Source: Roseobacter sinensis
Lineage (GTDB): Bacteria; Pseudomonadota; Alphaproteobacteria; Rhodobacterales; Rhodobacteraceae
Direction of reading: 5' to 3'
Assembly (NCBI RefSeq): GCF_025755255.1
Contig: NZ_JALIEB010000012.1
Span: 1-64,000 of the forward strand
DNA length: 64,000 nt
In this document: positions 1 to 8,543 of the stretch, piece after piece
Position numbering within the stretch: position 1 is the stretch's first letter
How the letters are laid out: every line of letters begins with the position of its first letter
Notes under the pieces: model-generated
Told to the model about the DNA's origin: nothing
The model's database searches: none
What the model saw: only the letters and a program-made list of their open reading frames with translations
Made by a program: the position numbers and the translations under genes

Positions 1-116
1 GTTCTCCTCAAATTGCAGAAACACCCTGCAACCCTATCAAGAACCTGACCCAACTATCCGGTCAGCCCGATTACCCATGCTAAGTCCGGCGTGCGGACAT
101 CGAACGGAATTCAACA

Positions 117-150
117 TGGAAAAAAAGCGCAGCTTTAACGCTGCGCTTTT
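117..150 (-). terminator. Rho-independent terminator after the sugar-binding protein gene
   Basis: A 7-bp perfect stem (GCGCAGC, 127-133, with GCTGCGC, 140-146) and a 6-nt loop is flanked by A runs on the left and T runs on the right, so it can work in either direction. On the minus strand it lies just after the stop of the solute-binding protein gene. It could fully terminate that gene or attenuate read-through into permease genes beyond the window edge. Bases 1-116 show no gene I can support. Confidence 0.8.
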
Positions 151-166
151 ATTTGTCTGCAGTGCA

Positions 167-1795
167 TTACAGTCCCAGAGACGCCTTATACAATGCGATC
201 TGGTTGTCGCGTCCGATCTGGTCGGTGATCTTCTCCCAGGCGGCGGCGATGGCATCTGCCGTTTCCTGCGCCGATCCATACTGCCCCGCATAGCCCTTGG
301 CGAGCTCGTCTTCAGCCACCGAGTAGTACTGGAAGATGCCCGGAATGCGCGGCTCAATGGCGGCATTCGGATGGTTGTAGCTGTCCGCGTTCGAGCCGAG
401 GTAGTCTTCAATGAAGGCGCGGTCGTAGCCCGCCTCTTCCCACTCCTCGAACTGGAAGTGCGACTGGCGGTAGGGCTGGAAGCCGGAGGGGTATGCCGAG
501 GCCCAGAGCGACAGGTCCTTGCCGCCCAGATGCGCGGCTGCGGACCAGGCCGCCTTTTTCTTTGTTTCGTCGCCTTCGACGGTCGCCATCACGTAGATGC
601 CCCAGCCGATATAGGCCATATTGGGTGCTTCGTTGCGGGTGTCTTCCCATGCGCCTGCTTGCGCGTTGTAGACGCGGTCCGACGCCGGGTTGATGCCGAA
701 GCCGACCACGTCGCCCACCACGGACGTGTCGGAGGTGCGCGCCGAGGACCCCACGTCGCCCCACCACATGAGCATCGAACCCGTGCCCGCGAGGAATTGC
801 TGGAAGGCGGTGGTCCCTGGGTCCGCGTTGATCTGATCGGCGGGGTAGGCGCCCGCCTCGATCAGATCCATCACGTCCTGGATCGCCTGCACCCAGGCGG
901 GGTTGTTGATCATGGGTGTCATGGTGTCCGGGTCGAAGAGCCACGCGGGGGAATTGGGGTGCTTCGCGTAAGCTGCCGCGCGGTTTTCCAGGAAGTAGAA
1001 GCCAAAGCCGCCCCAGCCTTTGAGCGGGTCGAGATAGCCATGGGCAGGCAGGCCGGTCAGCGGGTCTTCCTTGCCGACAAGCTCCTTGGTGACTGCATTG
1101 ATCTCCTGCCAGGTGGTGGGCACCTCGGTGCCGCCGATGCCATCGGGCCCAAAGTAGTCCTTGCGATACGCAAACGTATGGCAATCGCCGTCAATGGAGA
1201 CGCGGTAGGTCTTGCCATCCCAGGTGCCGACGGGATCCTTCAGGTAGTCGACATAATCGTCCATGTCGATCTGCTCCTTGACCCAATCGGGCATCTCGGA
1301 GGCCATGCCACGGCCGAGCACGTCACCTTCAAAGGGCGCGCCCATCTCGATGATGTCGAAATCGACCGTGCCGGTGGCGATCGACTGCTGCAGCCGCGCG
1401 TTGTAGTCGGCCTGGGCGAGGTCGATCCAGTTGATCTTGGCGCCTGTGTAAGCCTCCCACGGCTTCAGGAAGCCGCGGAACAGGAAGTTGTGCAGGTTCT
1501 GGTTGTTGAGTCCCATGAAGGTGAGCTCGACACCCGCAAACTCTCCTTCAGCGACGTTCTCCTTGGTGGCACCGAGGCACATCTCGCCCACCTTCTGCCA
1601 GTCGCTGTCGGTCGGAGAACCCGCGCCCACACCGGGGATCTTCAGGATCTCGGCGCGCACATTGCCGTGGGCGTCAGCCCGCGCGGCCGCCTTCGGCATC
1701 ATGGCCACAGCACCCACTGCGGCGGTGCCCTGCAGCATCTGCCGCCGGTTCATCTTCTGTGCTGCGCGTATGTAATTGTAGAGCTCTACTTTCAT
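167..1795 (-). CDS. ABC transporter extracellular sugar-binding protein, Tat-exported
   Basis: A 542-residue periplasmic solute-binding protein of the large carbohydrate-binding class (family 1 type). The N-terminus carries a twin-arginine signal (NRRQML followed by a hydrophobic stretch and an Ala-rich cleavage region), so export of the folded protein by Tat is likely. The mature part has typical features of sugar-binding proteins (FDIIEMGAPFEGDVLGRG, a WWGDVG segment, many Trp/Tyr residues). I chose the ATG at 1795 because an AGGGAGG lies 6 nt upstream; an ATG two codons earlier abuts that site. It is divergent from an ABC ATPase of the sugar-importer class, and the permeases are not in the window, so they probably lie left of position 1. 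The sugar is unknown. Confidence 0.85.
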   Translation of the reverse strand: MKVELYNYIRAAQKMNRRQMLQGTAAVGAVAMMPKAAARADAHGNVRAEILKIPGVGAGSPTDSDWQKVGEMCLGATKENVAEGEFAGVELTFMGLNNQNLHNFLFRGFLKPWEAYTGAKINWIDLAQADYNARLQQSIATGTVDFDIIEMGAPFEGDVLGRGMASEMPDWVKEQIDMDDYVDYLKDPVGTWDGKTYRVSIDGDCHTFAYRKDYFGPDGIGGTEVPTTWQEINAVTKELVGKEDPLTGLPAHGYLDPLKGWGGFGFYFLENRAAAYAKHPNSPAWLFDPDTMTPMINNPAWVQAIQDVMDLIEAGAYPADQINADPGTTAFQQFLAGTGSMLMWWGDVGSSARTSDTSVVGDVVGFGINPASDRVYNAQAGAWEDTRNEAPNMAYIGWGIYVMATVEGDETKKKAAWSAAAHLGGKDLSLWASAYPSGFQPYRQSHFQFEEWEEAGYDRAFIEDYLGSNADSYNHPNAAIEPRIPGIFQYYSVAEDELAKGYAGQYGSAQETADAIAAAWEKITDQIGRDNQIALYKASLGL

Positions 1796-1912
1796 ATCCA
1801 TCCTCCCTGGATTGTCGTGTCGGTGGGCAGACGGCAGAGCGCATGTTTTTCGACCTGCATTCTGATGTGCAGCGCCAGGTGATCCCCCCACGAAGTCTCA
1901 CTATGATCGAGA

Positions 1913-1927
1913 TTGACCTCAAGTCAA
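1913..1927. promoter_or_regulatory. Small inverted repeat in the sugar-transport divergent promoter
   Basis: TTGAC and GTCAA are separated by 5 nt, giving a perfect 5-bp inverted repeat midway between the divergent solute-binding protein and ATPase genes. It could be an operator for a sugar regulator, but arms this short can arise by chance. The TTGAC could also be part of a -35 element. Confidence 0.25.
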
Positions 1928-2004
1928 CAAAGCCGTCGCGGCGGGCGTGGACAAGGCAAAATCCTTTCTCTAGCATCCACTTCCGAAGGCGGGGGAGGCG
2001 AGAC

Positions 2005-3054
2005 ATGGCCGGTGTCACCATTCAGGACATCACGAAATCCTACGGGGCTGTGCAGGTCATCCATGGGGTCAATGTCGAGATTGCCGACGGCGAATTCGTG
2101 GCACTCGTGGGGCCCTCCGGCTGTGGCAAATCCACGTTGCTGCGCATGATCGCGGGGCTCGAGCCGATCAACAGCGGGACCATCGCCATCGGGGATCGCG
2201 TGGTGAACAATCTGCCGCCGGCCGCGCGCGATATTGCCATGGTGTTCCAGACCTATGCGCTCTACCCACACAAATCGGTGGCCGAGAACATGGGATTTGC
2301 GCTGAAAGTGGCCAAGACCGACAAGGCCGAGATTGCGCGGCGCGTGCGGGAGGCTGCCGAGATCCTGAGCCTGACGGAGTATCTGGACCGCAAGCCGCGG
2401 CATCTGTCGGGCGGGCAGCGACAGCGGGTGGCCATGGGGCGCGCGATCGTGCGCGACCCGCAAGTGTTTCTCTTTGACGAGCCCTTGTCGAACCTCGATG
2501 CCAAGCTGCGCATCCAGATGCGCACCGAGATCAAGGAACTGCACCAGCGGCTCAAGACCACCACCGTCTTCGTCACCCATGATCAGATCGAGGCGATGAC
2601 GCTCGCGGACCGGATCGTGGTGATGCAGGCGGGACGGATCGAACAGATCGGCACACCGCTGGAGCTTTACGACAACCCGGCCAACGAGTTCGTGGCGACC
2701 TTCATCGGCGCGCCGTCCATGAACCTGATGGAGGCGACCCTGAAGACCGGTGTCATCGATCTGAGCGGCCATGACGTACCGTACCCCGGGAGTGCGGCCT
2801 CGGGGCCTGCGCGATTGGGCGTTCGCCCCGAACACCTCAGCCTCGTCGGCGAAGGCGAGGGCCTGCCGATGCAGGTGAAGGTGGTGGAGCCCACAGGGTC
2901 GGAGACTATGGTCTTCCTCACCTTTGCCGGGCAGGACATCACGGCGGTCTTCCGGGACCGACATGCCTTCGCACCGGGGCAGACCATCCATCTCGCGCCC
3001 GATCCGGACCATCTGCATTGCTTCGATGCGGCCACAGGGCAGCGGATCGGGTAA
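2005..3054 (+). CDS. ABC transporter ATP-binding protein, sugar type (UgpC/MsmK-like)
   Basis: A 349-residue cytoplasmic ATPase of the carbohydrate-uptake class 1 transporters. It has Walker A GPSGCGKST near residue 40, a Q-loop (MVFQTYALYP), the signature LSGGQRQRVAMGRA, Walker B VFLFDEP, an H-loop (FVTHDQ), and a C-terminal regulatory TOBE-type region with the usual FIGAPSMN hinge. The ATG at 2005 is preceded by GGGGGAGG at good spacing, so the much longer open frame upstream is not used. It probably energises the transporter served by the divergent binding protein and leads the operon with the SGNH hydrolase, mutarotase and kinase genes. Confidence 0.9.
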   Translation: MAGVTIQDITKSYGAVQVIHGVNVEIADGEFVALVGPSGCGKSTLLRMIAGLEPINSGTIAIGDRVVNNLPPAARDIAMVFQTYALYPHKSVAENMGFALKVAKTDKAEIARRVREAAEILSLTEYLDRKPRHLSGGQRQRVAMGRAIVRDPQVFLFDEPLSNLDAKLRIQMRTEIKELHQRLKTTTVFVTHDQIEAMTLADRIVVMQAGRIEQIGTPLELYDNPANEFVATFIGAPSMNLMEATLKTGVIDLSGHDVPYPGSAASGPARLGVRPEHLSLVGEGEGLPMQVKVVEPTGSETMVFLTFAGQDITAVFRDRHAFAPGQTIHLAPDPDHLHCFDAATGQRIG

Positions 3055-3059
3055 CGCCA

Positions 3060-3710
3060 GTGCCCGCCCGCGCCATACTCTGTTTCGGCGACAGCAATAC
3101 CCATGGGAGTTGTGCGATGCGCGACCCCGGCGACCGGCGGCGCCATCCGCGGGCGCTGCGCTGGCCGACCGTGATGGCCGCGGCACTTGGACCGGATTGG
3201 GACGTGATCGCCGAAGGGCATCCCGGGCGCACGGCTGTTTTTGACGACCCCATCGAGGGGCCGCACAAAAACGGGCAGGCTGCGCTGCCGGTGCTTCTCG
3301 AAAGCCATCGCCCCCTGGATCTGGTGATCGTGATGCTGGGCACGAACGATCTCAAGGCGCGGTTCGGCCAGTCGGCCCATGATGTGGTGTTGGGCCTGCA
3401 GCGGCTCGCGTTGGATATTGCACGCTGGGACAGCGGGCCCGGCGATGCTGCGCCACCGGTTCTGATGGTCGCGCCGGCCTGCGTGAAGCCCGCGGGTGTC
3501 CTCGCGGAGACCTTCGCGGGCGCCCAGGCCAAATCGGCGGAACTGCCTGATCTTCTCTGTGCTGCGGCTGCGCGGCATGGATGGTACTTCACCGATGTCA
3601 ACGCGGTGGCCGAGGTCGACCCGCTCGACGGTGTGCATCTCTCGGCCGAGGCGCATGCGGCCGTTGGCGTGGCACTCGGCGATACTGTGTTAAGTATTTT
3701 CAACGACTGA
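3060..3710 (+). CDS. SGNH/GDSL-family hydrolase
   Basis: A 216-residue esterase-like protein with the SGNH blocks in order: GDSN near the N-terminus (catalytic Ser), the Gly of block II, GTND (block III), and DGVHLS near the C-terminus (catalytic Asp and His). No signal peptide is evident, so it is probably cytoplasmic. The start is taken as the GTG at 3060, five bases after the ATPase stop and giving the usual short N-terminus before GDSN; an in-frame start at 3018 inside the ATPase gene is less likely. The sugar-uptake context suggests it removes acyl groups from an imported carbohydrate, but the substrate is not visible in the sequence. Confidence 0.8.
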   Translation: MPARAILCFGDSNTHGSCAMRDPGDRRRHPRALRWPTVMAAALGPDWDVIAEGHPGRTAVFDDPIEGPHKNGQAALPVLLESHRPLDLVIVMLGTNDLKARFGQSAHDVVLGLQRLALDIARWDSGPGDAAPPVLMVAPACVKPAGVLAETFAGAQAKSAELPDLLCAAAARHGWYFTDVNAVAEVDPLDGVHLSAEAHAAVGVALGDTVLSIFND

Positions 3711-3729
3711 TCCAGGAGGGATGCAAGAC

Positions 3730-4179
3730 ATGCTCAAAGGACTAGACCCGATCCTGAATGCGGATGTGCTTTATGCACTGCGCGCCATGGGCCATGGCGA
3801 TGACCTGATCATTGCCGACACCAACTTTCCGTCCAGCAGCGTGGCGCGCAGCACCGTGCTGGGGCAGGTCTTGCGCATCGACCGCCCGGCCGCCGAGGTG
3901 ATGCGCGCGGTGCTGTCGGTCTACCCGATCGACACCTTCGTCGAGGATGCGGCCGCGCGCATGGAGGTGGTGGGCGAGCCGGACAGCATCCTCCCCGTTA
4001 TGCAGGAGGTTCAGGCGGAGATCGACGCCGTCGACGGACCGAAGATGCTGGGGATCGAGCGCTTTGCCTTCTACGAGCGTGCCAAGAAAGCCTATGCGGT
4101 GATCCAGACGGGCGAGCGTCGCTTCTACGGATGTTTCGCGCTGCGCAAGGGTGTCGTGCCGCCGGATGCGGACAGCTAG
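3730..4179 (+). CDS. RbsD/FucU-family sugar mutarotase
   Basis: A 149-residue cytoplasmic protein of the RbsD/FucU family, which interconverts anomers or ring forms of ribose or fucose. Family features seen: the early MGHGDDLIIADTNFP segment with the active-site His and Asp, and the C-terminal Tyr-rich stretch (FAFYERAKKAYAVIQTGERRFYGCF). The ATG at 3730 has GGAGGG 9 nt upstream; the ATG at 3721 abuts that site. It follows the SGNH hydrolase and precedes a ribokinase-family kinase, so the imported sugar is probably ribose-like or a deoxysugar. The sequence does not separate RbsD from FucU activity. Confidence 0.85.
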   Translation: MLKGLDPILNADVLYALRAMGHGDDLIIADTNFPSSSVARSTVLGQVLRIDRPAAEVMRAVLSVYPIDTFVEDAAARMEVVGEPDSILPVMQEVQAEIDAVDGPKMLGIERFAFYERAKKAYAVIQTGERRFYGCFALRKGVVPPDADS

Positions 4180-4182
4180 GGC

Positions 4183-5091
4183 ATGGGCAAGGTTGTCATA
4201 CTCGGGGTCTTCGTGGCCGATACGGCATATCGTGCGGATCGGATGCCGCGGATGGGCGAGACGATCCTCGGCCTGAGCTTTGCGCTGGGACCGGGCGGGA
4301 AGGGCTCGAACCAGGCGGTGGCCTGCGCGAAGGTCGGCGCCGACACGCATATGATATCGAAGCTGGGACAGGACGATTTCGCGACACTGGCGCTCGATAC
4401 GTGGGCAGGCGCGGGCGTCACGCCCCATGTGGACCAGGTGGCGGACAGCTACACGGGTGCTGCCTATATCTTCATCGAGGAAAGCTCCGGCGACAATGCC
4501 ATCATCATCGCGCCGGGGGCAGCGGCACTGATCGGGGCGGAGGATATCGGTGCGCGGGCCGATCTGATCCGCAGCGCAGATGTCTTCGTGACCCAACTCG
4601 AGCAGCCGATGCCCGCCGCGCTGCGGGCGCTGGAGATCGCGCGCGCCGGGGGTGTGACCACCATTCTGAATCCGGCACCGGCCGCAGAGCTGCCCGACGG
4701 CATGCTGGCGCTCTGCGATTACGTGACGCCGAACGAGACCGAATGCGAAGCCTTGACCGGCGTGACAGTGGACAGCGCGACGGATGCGGCGCGGGCCTGT
4801 GATGTGCTGCGCGCGCTTGGGGTCGGAACGCCAATCATCACCATGGGCGCCCAGGGCGCTTATCTCGATGGTCACGGGCTGGTCCCCGCCTTCGATGCCG
4901 GCCCGGTCGTCGAGACGACGGGCGCGGGCGACGCCTTCAACGGCGGCTTTGCGGCGGCGCTGGCAGAGGGCAAGCCCGCGCTCGAGGCGGTCCGGATCGG
5001 CTGTGCCACGGCGGCCATCTCGGTGACCCGCCCGGGAACGGCGCCGGCCATGCCGGATCGGGCCGAGGTCGACGCTCTTCTGGACGGCTAG
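4183..5091 (+). CDS. rbsK: Ribokinase (PfkB family)
   Basis: A 302-residue cytoplasmic sugar kinase of the PfkB family. It shows the N-terminal sugar-binding motif GPGGKGSNQAVACAKVG, the NPAPA and PNETE motifs typical of ribokinases, and the C-terminal signature TTGAGDAFNGGFAAALAEG containing the anion hole and catalytic Asp. The gene starts three bases after the mutarotase stop and is the last gene of the sugar operon. It overlaps the convergent modC end by 4 bp. The expected reaction is ATP-dependent phosphorylation of ribose or a close analogue at O5. Ribokinase is the best family match, but the true substrate follows the transporter, which is unknown. Confidence 0.85.
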   Translation: MGKVVILGVFVADTAYRADRMPRMGETILGLSFALGPGGKGSNQAVACAKVGADTHMISKLGQDDFATLALDTWAGAGVTPHVDQVADSYTGAAYIFIEESSGDNAIIIAPGAAALIGAEDIGARADLIRSADVFVTQLEQPMPAALRALEIARAGGVTTILNPAPAAELPDGMLALCDYVTPNETECEALTGVTVDSATDAARACDVLRALGVGTPIITMGAQGAYLDGHGLVPAFDAGPVVETTGAGDAFNGGFAAALAEGKPALEAVRIGCATAAISVTRPGTAPAMPDRAEVDALLDG

Positions 5092-6194
5092 GCTGCACCG
5101 CCGGAGGTAGGCTGATCTCCGATGGCGTCGCGCGCGACCGAGACGGCCTTGAGCACCGCGAAGACCCGCGCGCCGGGCGCAAGCGACAGCGCCTCGGCAG
5201 AGCGGCGGGTGATACGCGCCAGCAGCGCAGCCTCCCCGAGCGCCAGTTGCACCAGCACGCCCGGGCCTGCCCCGAACCGCAGCTCCTTCACCGTGACCTC
5301 GAGCACGTTCAGCGCGGAGATCCCGTCGGGACGTGTGGTTGCAAGCATGACGTCCTGCGCTTCGATCCAGACCCGCACCGATGTGCCCGGGGCCTGATCG
5401 ACCCGCGGCAGCAGCAAGGTAACCCCTGCGGCGTCAAGCGCACTCAGCCCGTCGGGGTGATGCGCGGCGACGCGCGCCTCGAGCATGGCGCCTGCCGCGC
5501 GCACCCCCAGCGGGGTGACCGCCGGGTCGCTTAACACATCCGCCGCAGGCCCCTGCCGGGCGACCCGTCCGGCATCGAGTGCGACCACCGTGGTCGCGAT
5601 CCGCGCGACTTCGCTGGCCGCATGGCTGACGTAGAGGATCGGCACGGAGATCTCGTCGCGCAGCCGCTCGAAATAGGGCAGGATCTCGGCCTTGCGCTGC
5701 TCGTCCAGTGCTGCCAGCGGCTCATCCGCGAGGATGATCCGGGGGCTGGCAAGGAGTGCGCGGCCGATGGCGACCCGCTGCCGCTCGCCGCCCGAAAGAT
5801 GCCCGGGCCTGCGCCGCAGCAGATGCTCGATGCCGAGGAGTGCCAGGATCCGGTCCAGATCGGCGCGCGGTGCACCGGCCGGGGCGAACCAGCGCCCATA
5901 GAGCAGGTTCTGCCGTACGGTGAGATGGGGGAACAGCCGCGCGTCCTGGAAGATGTAGCCGACCCTGCGCCGGTGTGGGGCAATGCACTGGCCCTGCGCG
6001 CTGTCGAAAAGCACCGTGTCGTCACAGACGATCCGCCCGGCGCGGGGGCGCAGAAGACCTGCGACCGCGTTCACGATTGTCGATTTGCCCGCACCTGAGC
6101 GCCCGAAAAGCACGGTGATGCCGGACGGGGCCTCGAAGGCGATGTCCAGGTCGAAGCCCTCGAACCCGTGCTGTAGCGAGACCGAGAGCGTCAT
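5088..6194 (-). CDS. modC: Molybdate ABC transporter ATP-binding protein ModC
   Basis: A 368-residue ATPase with Walker A GRSGAGKST, signature LSGGERQRVAIGRALL, Walker B IILADEP and a C-terminal Mop/TOBE domain (about residues 290-360), the arrangement typical of ModC. Its ATG overlaps the modB stop by 4 bp (ATGA), so the two are translationally coupled. The Mop domain binds molybdate or tungstate and mediates feedback inhibition in known ModC proteins. This is the last gene of modABC; it converges on the ribokinase gene with a 4-bp overlap. No ModE-type regulator gene is adjacent. Confidence 0.92.
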   Translation of the reverse strand: MTLSVSLQHGFEGFDLDIAFEAPSGITVLFGRSGAGKSTIVNAVAGLLRPRAGRIVCDDTVLFDSAQGQCIAPHRRRVGYIFQDARLFPHLTVRQNLLYGRWFAPAGAPRADLDRILALLGIEHLLRRRPGHLSGGERQRVAIGRALLASPRIILADEPLAALDEQRKAEILPYFERLRDEISVPILYVSHAASEVARIATTVVALDAGRVARQGPAADVLSDPAVTPLGVRAAGAMLEARVAAHHPDGLSALDAAGVTLLLPRVDQAPGTSVRVWIEAQDVMLATTRPDGISALNVLEVTVKELRFGAGPGVLVQLALGEAALLARITRRSAEALSLAPGARVFAVLKAVSVARDAIGDQPTSGGAA

Positions 6195-6886
6195 GTGCCG
6201 CGCACCGTGCCCGCGGCCCGCCGGGCGATCCATTCCGACAGCAAAAGTGCGGCCATCGCGATGACGACCGAGACAATCACCAGCCGCCAGGCCGAGGTTT
6301 CCGCACCTGGCACCTGCAGGAAGGCGTAAATCGCCGTGGGCACGGTTTGCGTCTGTCCGGGGATGTTCGAGACAAAGGTGATCGTGGCGCCGAACTCTCC
6401 CATGGCCTTGGCAAAGGCGAGGATCGCACCTGCGACCACGCCGGGCAGGATCAGGGGCAGGGTCACGGTCAGGAATACCCAGGCCCGTGACGCGCCCAAC
6501 GTCGCCGCGGCCTCTTCCAGCCGTGGGTCCACGGCCTCGATCGAGAGGCGCATGGCCCGCACCATGAGCGGGAAGGCCATGACCGCAGCGGCCAGTGCCG
6601 CGCCGGTCCAGCGGAATGCCACCCCAAGACCTGCGGCCTCCAGCGCGCTGCCGAGGGCCGCCTGCGGCCCGAAGCTGACCAGCAGCAGGTAGCCCGTGAC
6701 CACGGGGGGCAAGACCAGCGGCAGATGCACCAGCCCGTTGAGCAGCTGCTTGCCCGGAAACTGCTTGCGCGCGAGCAGATAGGCGACCCACAGCCCGAGC
6801 GGCAGGCTGACGGTCGTGGCCCAGAACGAAACCTTCAGCGACAGGCTGACGGCGCGCCATTCCTCTGGACCGAGCCAATCGCTCAT
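6191..6886 (-). CDS. modB: Molybdate ABC transporter permease ModB
   Basis: A 231-residue inner-membrane permease with about five hydrophobic segments and the ATPase-coupling EAA loop (EEAAATLGASRAWVFLTVTLPLILPG). The neighbouring sequence (LPLVLPPVVTGYLLL and GEFGATITFVSNIPGQTQT) is characteristic of ModB. It overlaps modA upstream and modC downstream by 4 bp each. Together with the divergently used tungstate transporter at 33.4-35.7 kb, the organism has two distinct oxyanion importers in this window. Confidence 0.92.
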   Translation of the reverse strand: MSDWLGPEEWRAVSLSLKVSFWATTVSLPLGLWVAYLLARKQFPGKQLLNGLVHLPLVLPPVVTGYLLLVSFGPQAALGSALEAAGLGVAFRWTGAALAAAVMAFPLMVRAMRLSIEAVDPRLEEAAATLGASRAWVFLTVTLPLILPGVVAGAILAFAKAMGEFGATITFVSNIPGQTQTVPTAIYAFLQVPGAETSAWRLVIVSVVIAMAALLLSEWIARRAAGTVRGT

Positions 6887-7665
6887 GCGCCGCCGCCCGG
6901 AACGAGGAAGCCGTGCTCGCGCAGATGCGCGCGCGCGGTGTCCGTTTGCAGAAAGGCCAGAAAGGAGCGGGCCGCCGGGGTGCCGCCGCCTGCGACGAGA
7001 GCGGCGGGGTAGGTGATGCGCGGGTGGCTTTCTGGCGGAAACTCGGCCAGCACCGCCACACGCGGCTCGGCCATGGCGTCGGTAGCATAGACCACGCCGA
7101 AGGCCGCGGCACCGGTGGCGACGAGGGCAAGCGCCGCCCGGACGTTGTCGGTTTGCGCCACCTGCGATGCGACCTTGTCCCAGAGGCCAAGGTGCGACAA
7201 GGCCGCTTTGCCGTAGATGCCAGCGGGCACCGCATCGACGAGCGCCATGGCAATCCGCCCTTGAGACAGCCGCGCACCAAGCTCCTCGGCGGTGGCGGCA
7301 ACCGGTGCGAGCGCGTCCTGCGTCACGATCACAAGCCGGTTGCTTGCGATCTCGACCCGGCTATCGGCTTCGATGGCATTGCGCGCCTCCAACCAGTCCA
7401 TCCAGTCGGCGCTTGCGGAGATCATGATATCGGCCGGGGCGCCGAGCGAAATCTGCCGGGCCAGCGCCGAGCTGCCCGCATAGGAAACGACGACGTCTTC
7501 CTCCGAAACCGCCGAAAAAGCGGTGACGATGTCGTCGAGGGCTGTCTTCAGGCTCGCGGCTGCAAAGACCGTGACGGGTTCGGCCCCTGCGGAGGTACCG
7601 ATCGACCACAGGCTCAGGCTCAGCGCCGCCGCCCACCGGCTCAGACGAGATCCTAGCCCGCCCAT
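6883..7665 (-). CDS. modA: Molybdate-binding periplasmic protein ModA
   Basis: A 260-residue exported binding protein with a signal peptide of about 27 residues (ending near TSAGAEP). The mature start VTVFAAASLKTALDDI and the segments SYAGSSALARQI and GAPADIMISAS are hallmark ModA sequences that line the molybdate site. GGAGG lies 4 nt before the ATG. First gene of modABC. The 209 bp upstream, shared with a divergent DNA glycosylase gene, should hold the promoter; I see no clear ModE-type palindrome there. Confidence 0.92.
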   Translation of the reverse strand: MGGLGSRLSRWAAALSLSLWSIGTSAGAEPVTVFAAASLKTALDDIVTAFSAVSEEDVVVSYAGSSALARQISLGAPADIMISASADWMDWLEARNAIEADSRVEIASNRLVIVTQDALAPVAATAEELGARLSQGRIAMALVDAVPAGIYGKAALSHLGLWDKVASQVAQTDNVRAALALVATGAAAFGVVYATDAMAEPRVAVLAEFPPESHPRITYPAALVAGGGTPAARSFLAFLQTDTARAHLREHGFLVPGGGA

Positions 7666-7874
7666 GGATCCTCCGGCAGAGGTCGGGCGAAGGGTATCGG
7701 ATCAAAGTTCCGGGGTGAAGTGCCGCGCGTCATGAGATCACAGTGTTGCACCGCCACGCAGGTTGCAAGGGGCGGCGCGCGCGCGATTTCCGCACAACCC
7801 GCTGTGCTTGATTTATCGTTCCGACGTCGGCGCGTTTCGGCTAGGGTCCTGTCCCAGTCGGAAGGAGGGCCGCC

Positions 7875-8543
7875 ATGCGCAGCTTGCAAGATATCCTCGC
7901 TATCAGCGTCGAGCGCAAAGGTTCGGAGGAGGCGATCTTGGACGGGATCACGCCACCGCGGAGCGCGGAGGCGTTGCGCGCCTGCCCGGATGACCGCTGG
8001 CTTGCAGCCATGACGCGGTCGATCTTCAACGCGGGGTTCAACTGGAAGGTGGTCGACAGCATGTGGCCGGGGTTCGAGACGGCCTTCCGGGGGTTCGACC
8101 CGGCGGCCTGCGCGATGATGGATGACGCCTGGTTCGACAGCCTGGTCACCGACACCTCGATCGTGCGGCACGGTCCCAAAATCCGCGCCGTGCAGGAAAA
8201 CGCTGTCTATCTGCAGACCCAGGCGGACACGCATGGAGGGTATGGCGCCTTCATCGCCGGGTGGCCGCCGGATCGCTTCGCGGATCTGTTGGCACATCTC
8301 AAGGCCGAGGGCACCCGGCTCGGCGGCGCCACGGGCCAGTACTTTCTGCGGTCGATGGGTGTGGACGGGTTCATTCTCTCCCGCGATGTGGTGGCCCGCC
8401 TGATCGCCGAAGGCGTGATCGACAAACCGCCGACCTCGAAAAGCGCCATGCAGGCGGTTCAGGCGGCGTTTTCCGCGTGGCATCGCAGTTCCGGCCGCCC
8501 CCTGACCGAGATCAGCCGGATCCTCGCGACGAGCATCGGCTAG
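7875..8543 (+). CDS. DNA-3-methyladenine glycosylase I-like protein
   Basis: A 222-residue cytoplasmic protein resembling DNA-3-methyladenine glycosylase I-type base-excision enzymes by overall helical pattern and segments such as FNAGFNWKVVDSMWPGFETAF and GQYFLRSMGVDGFILSRDVV. The classical Tag zinc-site Cys/His pattern is not obvious, so it is a divergent member. The ATG at 7875 has AAGGAGGG at good spacing. It runs divergently from modA and converges with arsJ (4-bp overlap). It probably stands alone as a repair gene; the exact lesion removed is uncertain. Confidence 0.65.
   Translation: MRSLQDILAISVERKGSEEAILDGITPPRSAEALRACPDDRWLAAMTRSIFNAGFNWKVVDSMWPGFETAFRGFDPAACAMMDDAWFDSLVTDTSIVRHGPKIRAVQENAVYLQTQADTHGGYGAFIAGWPPDRFADLLAHLKAEGTRLGGATGQYFLRSMGVDGFILSRDVVARLIAEGVIDKPPTSKSAMQAVQAAFSAWHRSSGRPLTEISRILATSIG

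Noticed and set aside
77-1882. Long open frame opposite the sugar-binding protein gene
   Set aside because: It is antisense to a clear signal-bearing binding protein, has no ribosome site or family character, and is the usual shadow frame of a GC-rich gene.
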